A DNA stretch of 11,361 bases from Chitinophagaceae bacterium UBA2793 (GTDB lineage: Bacteria > Bacteroidota > Bacteroidia > Chitinophagales > Chitinophagaceae), in NCBI GenBank assembly GCA_002352045.1, contig DEHT01000081.1:1-11361 (forward strand), in the 5' to 3' direction. The stretch's first letter is position 1; each line of letters starts with the position of its first letter. The position numbers and the translations under genes are program-made. Below, piece by piece: positions 7,171-11,361 of the stretch. The notes beneath the pieces were generated by a model. That model was not told the DNA's origin and did not search any database. It saw nothing but the letters and a program-made list of their open reading frames with translations.

Positions 7171-8148
7171 TTAACGGGGTACTTCAATATTTTTAATAAT
7201 AGCCGATATCAATTCATCGGCAGTTAAGCCTTCCATTTCTTTTTCGGGAGTAAGCATAATGCGATGACGCAACACGTGCGGAGCTACATCAATTATATCA
7301 TCGGGTATCACAAAGTCTCTGCCTTTTAATGCAGCCTGTGCTTTAGATGTTTTAAGTATTGCCAATGAAGCCCGGGTACTTGCCCCTAAATACAAAGAAG
7401 GATTGTTTCTTGTTTCATGAACTATTGACGCTATATATTCCACTAATTTTGGTTCGATAGTTACCTGCTGCACAATTTCTCTATAATGCTGAATTTCGTT
7501 TGCAGAAACAATCTTATTAACTGTGCTTAATAATTCTGACTGGCTTTTTCCCTGTTGATTATTTAGAATGGCAATTTCTTCCTGCAAGCTTGGGTAGTCA
7601 ATTTCTATTTTAAATAAAAATCGATCGAGTTGTGCTTCGGGCAAGCGATAAGTACCTTCTTGCTCAATTGGATTTTGAGTTGCCAACACTAAAAAAGGCG
7701 ATTGCATTTGATGCGAAAATCCATCTACAGTAATTTGTCTTTCTTCCATTACTTCAAATAAGGCTGCCTGTGTTTTTGCAGGTGCACGATTTATTTCATC
7801 AATCAAAACAATATTGCTGAATATAGGCCCCGGTTTAAAATAAAAGCTTCCTTCTTTTGGATTAAATACCGATGTGCCTATAACATCGCCGGGCATTAAA
7901 TCGGGTGTAAACTGAAGCCTGCTAAAACCTACATCTATCATTTTGGCCATTAGTTTTGCAGTAAGTGTTTTTGCAACACCAGGAACACCTTCTAAAAGCA
8001 AGTGGCCATCGCATAAAATTCCTATCAGCATTAAATCTACCATTTGATGCTGGCCTACAATTACCTTTGCCAGTTCGCTGCGAATTTCTCTAAGCTTATT
8101 ATTTAATTCCGATACAGGGGTACGCTCCTGAAACAATTGCTCTTCCAT
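7171..8148 (-). CDS. MoxR-family AAA+ ATPase
   Basis: A 325-residue cytoplasmic AAA+ ATPase of normal MoxR length. The Walker A loop is GVPGVAKT (54-61, K60), Walker B is VLIDEINRAP (114-123, D117/E118), sensor 1 is the asparagine of ATQNP (N159), the segment GTYRLPEAQLDRF (165-177) is typical of the family, and sensor 2 lies in GASTRA (255-260, R259). The C-terminal helical lid follows with a GRDFVIPDDI segment. MoxR proteins form rings that use ATP to remodel partner proteins, often with vWA or DUF58 proteins; the neighbouring DUF58 gene is the obvious partner. The ATG overlaps the stop of the DUF4350 gene in the arrangement TAATG, which suggests translational coupling. All catalytic residues appear intact. 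The client of this ATPase cannot be deduced. Confidence 0.96.
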   Translation of the reverse strand: MEEQLFQERTPVSELNNKLREIRSELAKVIVGQHQMVDLMLIGILCDGHLLLEGVPGVAKTLTAKLMAKMIDVGFSRLQFTPDLMPGDVIGTSVFNPKEGSFYFKPGPIFSNIVLIDEINRAPAKTQAALFEVMEERQITVDGFSHQMQSPFLVLATQNPIEQEGTYRLPEAQLDRFLFKIEIDYPSLQEEIAILNNQQGKSQSELLSTVNKIVSANEIQHYREIVQQVTIEPKLVEYIASIVHETRNNPSLYLGASTRASLAILKTSKAQAALKGRDFVIPDDIIDVAPHVLRHRIMLTPEKEMEGLTADELISAIIKNIEVPR

Positions 8149-9368
8149 TAGTTTCTATTTTTATAAAAATATTGTATTTGTTCGTTTAAAGTTAATAATT
8201 CAAAATCGCTTACGTCTAATGTAAGCTGTATCTGTTCTATGGTATTATACAAAGCCTGCACTTTTTCGGGTGCAATACCGCTTTTTTTACTGAGCGCTGT
8301 AACCATTTCTTTATTAGCATGCACATTCAAAAAATAATGTGTTCGCACAAAATCATTGAAGTAAGTAACCATTTTATCTGCAATGTTTCTATTGTTCTTT
8401 TCAGCCATATAAAGCCCGGCAATGGCCTGGGTAAATTGGATGGAGGTATTTTCAACCGGGGGAATGGTTTTAATAATGCGTTGCCTGCGTTTGCCATTAA
8501 AAAATATATACAATAGCAATAAGCCTACCACCAACCAAAATGCTATGGTTAACTCGGGATATTTAAAAAGGATTGCCAGGGCAGAGCCTTTACCTTTACC
8601 GTAGTCATCTTCGTTATTGTCTTTGTAATTTATTTTATTGTAATAATCGTCCCAAAATATATTACCGGGGGTTTCATTCATTAATTGCATTACCTGCTGC
8701 ATATAGAGGTAATTTTCATCTTTTAAAAGAAAGTAATTGCTAAATGCCCTTGGCTCACAATGCAGGTAAAGCCTGCCCTTGCCAATAAAGATAACCATAA
8801 AATTAGGTTGCCCGGCTGCGTTATACCCCAGCACAGTTGCTGCACTGCTATCGGCCCTACTGAGTGAATTGTTAAATGGATAATAATAATATTCAAAATT
8901 GTTTTTGCTGAAATTAAAGCGGGGTGATAAGTTTATTTTGGCCGTATCGAACTTTGTTTGAAAAAACAATACTGTGAATTTATTGTACGTTTGATGCACA
9001 TTTACTTTACTCAACAAAACGGTATCTATATAATTGGCACTTAAAAAAAAGCTATGCCCTTCTTTTACGAAATCAATTATATTATTAGCCTCATTTTTAC
9101 TGCAATAAAAATTTTTACTAAGACTCCAATATACAGACCGATTGTCGGCATAGGTTGAACTTCTAAATTCGTCAAAAGCTTTTTTATTTATATTGATAAT
9201 CTTGTGCTGATAAACTTCTTTAAAAATTTCGTGAGCCACAAAACTGCCAAATGGTTTGGTGCTTTTATATTGAAAGCTTTCCCGCATATCGGGCAAGCCC
9301 GATTTTTTGTTGCATCCGCCCAGCAACCCAACTAAACAAACAATAATATAGCCGTACAATAATTTCAA
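8148..9368 (-). CDS. DUF4350-type membrane protein with possible lipobox
   Basis: The 406-residue protein starts with a hydrophobic segment ending in LLGGC (15-19), which fits a lipobox with C19 as the modified residue. A periplasmic region follows to about 270, with the DUF4350-like stretch near its start (K38-P-F-G, then a Rossmann-like region with VKEGHSFFLSANY at 101-113). One strong membrane helix lies at 273-291, followed by the basic stop-transfer GKRRQR and a ~110-residue helical cytoplasmic tail. The call rests mainly on length, topology and position directly before MoxR, where DUF4350 proteins normally lie; sequence similarity to the domain is only moderate. The start is TTG at 9368: the frame is closed by the stop codon of the preceding gene at 9377-9375, leaving no ATG, and the two genes are in the same frame, 6 nt apart. 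The tail is a plausible contact for the ATPase, but that is inference. Confidence 0.8.
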   Translation of the reverse strand: MKLLYGYIIVCLVGLLGGCNKKSGLPDMRESFQYKSTKPFGSFVAHEIFKEVYQHKIININKKAFDEFRSSTYADNRSVYWSLSKNFYCSKNEANNIIDFVKEGHSFFLSANYIDTVLLSKVNVHQTYNKFTVLFFQTKFDTAKINLSPRFNFSKNNFEYYYYPFNNSLSRADSSAATVLGYNAAGQPNFMVIFIGKGRLYLHCEPRAFSNYFLLKDENYLYMQQVMQLMNETPGNIFWDDYYNKINYKDNNEDDYGKGKGSALAILFKYPELTIAFWLVVGLLLLYIFFNGKRRQRIIKTIPPVENTSIQFTQAIAGLYMAEKNNRNIADKMVTYFNDFVRTHYFLNVHANKEMVTALSKKSGIAPEKVQALYNTIEQIQLTLDVSDFELLTLNEQIQYFYKNRN

Positions 9369-9374
9369 ATTTGC

Positions 9375-10181
9375 TTATATTTTCTTATTGAAATGATTAA
9401 ATCCTTCCGAAATGCCGGCATACCGGGCATGGTCAATATCAAAATGGCCATACCAAACATATTCGTATTGAAAAATTAGTTTTGAGAAATCGTTTCTAAA
9501 CTGTGGCGGAATCTCATATACATACCTGCTGTTGGTTTTATCGGCCTCGTATTGTATATGATTTCTGCGCCATAATGTTTGCAGTATTTGTATAAAATGG
9601 TATCGTACTGCCAGGCGATAATCTTTATCGGCAACTGCCTGTGCTATTAGCACATCAAAATTATCCTGCACCATCAAAGCCTCTTCTTCCGAAGCTGATT
9701 GCACAGCCGATGATTTTAAAGTTTCTTTTTGAAATAAACCATTCCCTTTAATTAGTCGGAAAATAACTATTAAAATAAAGCCGGCTGCAAGTATCCATAG
9801 TAAGGTTTTAAAAAAAGTGCTACTCAAAACTTTGTCCATAAAAGAAACTCCCCCTGTATTAAAAACCCGGTTTGTATTTTTAGCGTTGGTTTCCTCGTGC
9901 TTTTTTTGATAAGCTTTTAATAAACTGTCTAAATTTTTTACGTAGGCAAACTTTTTATTGCGCTTTAAAGCATGAAGAGTATCGGCAGATACCGTTGCAT
10001 TATTTGCATATAAAAAAGAATCACTCACTTGATATATTTCTTCTTCATCTTCAATATAAAAAGATGAATCAGTAGTTGGTTCCTCTTGCAAAACAGAATC
10101 TGTTACGGCTTCTACCTGTTGGGCATTAGCTACTCCCGCTAAAAAAAATTGAACCAATAAAAGGAAAATATATTTAGCCAT
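9375..10181 (-). CDS. DUF4129 domain membrane protein
   Basis: A 268-residue protein with a cleavable-looking signal peptide (MAKYIFLLLV to AGVANA, cut before QQ at about 20), an acidic, low-complexity periplasmic segment (22-60, with EDEEE), a linker with basic residues, one membrane helix (about 124-145) and a cytoplasmic C-terminal domain. The last ~85 residues match DUF4129: LAVRYHFIQILQTLWRR (190-206), a TNSRYVYEI segment, and the aromatic FQYEYVWYG motif (237-245). In other bacteria this domain is often fused to transglutaminase-like proteins that lie next to MoxR and DUF58 genes. Here it stands alone, after the SpoIIM-like gene, overlapping it by 8 bp. The ATG at 10181 is supported by the complete signal peptide. 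Biochemical role unknown. Confidence 0.85.
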   Translation of the reverse strand: MAKYIFLLLVQFFLAGVANAQQVEAVTDSVLQEEPTTDSSFYIEDEEEIYQVSDSFLYANNATVSADTLHALKRNKKFAYVKNLDSLLKAYQKKHEETNAKNTNRVFNTGGVSFMDKVLSSTFFKTLLWILAAGFILIVIFRLIKGNGLFQKETLKSSAVQSASEEEALMVQDNFDVLIAQAVADKDYRLAVRYHFIQILQTLWRRNHIQYEADKTNSRYVYEIPPQFRNDFSKLIFQYEYVWYGHFDIDHARYAGISEGFNHFNKKI

Positions 10182-11196
10182 TTTTGCTGAACAACCTTTG
10201 AATAATATTATTTTGCTTAAACAGCAAGCCTCGTTTTTTTAATGTAATGGGCCATACTACAAAATAAAATACCATAAATACCAAGGAGCCACCTAAAATT
10301 ACAAAGCTCACCCAGGCCGGTAACCCACCGTTTGTTTCTGTATCGTAAGTTCGGCTCATTAAGTGGGTAACATAGCTTTCGAAAAAGGAAGCCAAAATAA
10401 AAAAAGGTACTAAGCAAATAAGTAGCTTAGCCGCATCTTTTGCACCTCTTTTAAAAGATTCCATTCGGGAATAGGTTCCCGGAAATAAAATTCCATTTGC
10501 CAAAATAAAACCCGAAGCTCCTCCTAAAACAATAGAAATAATTTCAATAGTGCCGTGTATCCAAATGGTTAATATAGATTGCAGGCCCAATCCATGTGCA
10601 AAAAACATTTGCTGAAAACAACCCAGCATGATGCCATTGCTCCATAAGATTTTCAACGTAAAAAAGCCCAATGTAAAGCCACCAATAAAAGTGAGGAATG
10701 CCACTCTAATATTATTGAGAGCTATATACACAAACATGCTAAACTGGTTATCGTCTTTATAAATTCCAAAAGGATCGCCCCTGGCAATATTTTCTTCCGT
10801 AGTGGCTACATAACCCGGGCCCAGTACCGAACTCACTAATTCTTCGTCGTTCATAGATGCCCATGCGCCAATGGCCACAAACAAACAAAAAGCTATAAAA
10901 GTAAATAACAGTATTCGGTGGTATTTGGTAAAAGTCAGGGGCAGTTCGTATTTCCAAAAATCGAATATGCGACTAATTTTTTCTTTTTTGTTTTTATAAA
11001 TAACCTGGTAAATGTCTGCCGCCATACTATTAATCCAACGGGTTACTTTGCTGCGTGGATAATAAGTTTTTGCATAAGACAAATCATCAACCAATGTGGT
11101 AAACCGTTCGGCAGTTTCATCGGGATTAGCGGATTGCTTCTGTTGATATTGAGTCCACTTTTCTACATTCTTTTTTATAAACATCGCTTCTCTCAT
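10174..11196 (-). CDS. SpoIIM-like (stage II sporulation M) integral membrane protein
   Basis: This 340-residue protein has a ~90-residue cytoplasmic N-terminal region (MREAMFIKKN, then helical and charged) and multiple membrane helices at about 95-113, 161-184, 186-200, 206-235, 256-272 and 294-316. The family motif IWIHGTIEI lies at 211-219, with H214, G215 and E218 conserved, preceded by a QQMFFAHGLGLQS stretch. In spore formers SpoIIM belongs to the DMP peptidoglycan-remodelling complex, but homologues in non-sporulating Bacteroidota and actinobacteria sit beside MoxR/DUF58 genes, as here, so a sporulation role is not implied. The start is supported by the MREA-F-KKN opening common in relatives; AGGA lies just before the ATG. 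It is the first confirmed gene of the operon. In many genomes an RDD-family gene adjoins it; none is recognised within this window. Confidence 0.92.
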   Translation of the reverse strand: MREAMFIKKNVEKWTQYQQKQSANPDETAERFTTLVDDLSYAKTYYPRSKVTRWINSMAADIYQVIYKNKKEKISRIFDFWKYELPLTFTKYHRILLFTFIAFCLFVAIGAWASMNDEELVSSVLGPGYVATTEENIARGDPFGIYKDDNQFSMFVYIALNNIRVAFLTFIGGFTLGFFTLKILWSNGIMLGCFQQMFFAHGLGLQSILTIWIHGTIEIISIVLGGASGFILANGILFPGTYSRMESFKRGAKDAAKLLICLVPFFILASFFESYVTHLMSRTYDTETNGGLPAWVSFVILGGSLVFMVFYFVVWPITLKKRGLLFKQNNIIQRLFSKNG

Positions 11197-11361
11197 TCCT
11201 GCATACCGGTTTAAGTTGGTTGAGCTTATTTTCGGTTTTCAATTTGCTTCTTTTTTCCAAAATAAAAAAATAAGGTTTCCCGGCGGTAATACGTTTAAGC
11301 ATTGTACATTCGTTTACATGGCCATCATCCAAATAAATACTGTTTTTAATATTGACCTCGA
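11126..11361 (-). CDS. Possible C-terminal end of an upstream gene, unknown function (partial)
   Basis: An uninterrupted minus-strand frame enters from the right edge and ends at a TAA at 11128-11126, giving 77 residues and overlapping the SpoIIM start by 71 bp. The part before the overlap (11361 to about 11197) reads VNIKNSIYLDDGHVNE and later GKPYFFILEKRSKLKTE. It shows the RNY-rich, AAA/GAA-favouring codon pattern of the neighbouring genes, so it is more likely coding than chance. No protein family was recognised. The opposite strand is also open through the interval, which weakens the case. The last 24 residues come from SpoIIM codons read in another frame, so the true stop may have been lost, or the overlap may be genuine. 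Confidence 0.35.
   Translation of the reverse strand, partial: EVNIKNSIYLDDGHVNECTMLKRITAGKPYFFILEKRSKLKTENKLNQLKPVCRNERSDVYKKECRKVDSISTEAIR

Noticed and set aside
7171..8148. MoxR gene as part of an antiphage MoxR-vWA defence system
   Set aside because: The neighbours are DUF58, DUF4350, DUF4129 and SpoIIM, the housekeeping membrane arrangement, with no nuclease, protease, TIR or other effector gene and no mobile-element context.
10174..11196. SpoIIM as evidence of sporulation
   Set aside because: No other sporulation genes are seen, and SpoIIM homologues beside MoxR/DUF58 genes are common in bacteria that do not sporulate.
10918..11214. Plus-strand frame of 98 codons opposite the SpoIIM N-terminus
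   Set aside because: It is antisense to a well-supported conserved gene. Its phenylalanine- and isoleucine-rich product is what AT-rich coding DNA gives when read backwards.
11198..11361. Open plus-strand frame at the right edge
   Set aside because: The frame is open but has a poorer codon pattern and a phenylalanine-heavy product. The minus-strand frame in the same interval looks better, and neither matches the start of an RDD-family protein that I expected here.

Overview
The window looks like chromosomal DNA from a Bacteroidota bacterium, most likely of the Chitinophagaceae/Sphingobacteriia type. The evidence is the AT-rich composition, TAnnTTTG-type promoter elements, few purine-rich ribosome binding sites, a lipidated BamA-like TamL protein, a T9SS-plug-like signal-peptide protein, and a MoxR/DUF58/DUF4350/DUF4129/SpoIIM operon of typical Bacteroidota order. 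The taxon assignment is inference from gene content. No rRNA, tRNA, CRISPR array, transposase or phage gene was seen.

Left half (1-5422): envelope and RNA-modification genes packed in alternating orientation. A secreted protein resembling the DUF5103/T9SS plug family runs off the left edge on the minus strand. It is divergent from a LolC/E-type FtsX-fold permease (+). The permease converges, with a 3-bp gap, on a SpoU/TrmH-family RNA methyltransferase (-). That gene is divergent across only 11 bp from tamL (+), a large outer-membrane beta-barrel lipoprotein. tamL converges on truB (-), and the two stop codons share a TTAA tetramer. Promoters therefore have to lie inside or at the edge of neighbouring genes, and candidate -7 elements are found there.

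Middle (5423-5815): the only long gap, about 390 bp without a convincing gene. It contains several inverted repeats, among them a perfect 7-bp stem with a 5-nt loop and a longer bulged stem. It may be a decayed interspersed palindromic element or a structured RNA. A candidate truB promoter lies at its left end.

Right half (5816-11361): a five-gene minus-strand operon, read from right to left: SpoIIM-like membrane protein, DUF4129 membrane protein, DUF4350 protein, MoxR AAA+ ATPase, DUF58 (vWA-like) membrane protein. Neighbours overlap or lie within 11 nt, which indicates co-transcription and probably translational coupling. The set is equivalent to the conserved SpoIIM/DUF4350/MoxR/DUF58 neighbourhood of actinobacteria (Rv3691-Rv3694c in Mycobacterium tuberculosis). 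The expected machine is a cytoplasmic MoxR ring acting with a membrane-anchored DUF58 partner on a membrane or periplasmic client, but its biochemical role is unknown. A further open frame on the minus strand enters from the right edge and would overlap the SpoIIM start by 71 bp.

Four of the ten complete or left-edge genes have no usable ATG and appear to start at TTG or GTG (permease, truB, DUF58, DUF4350).
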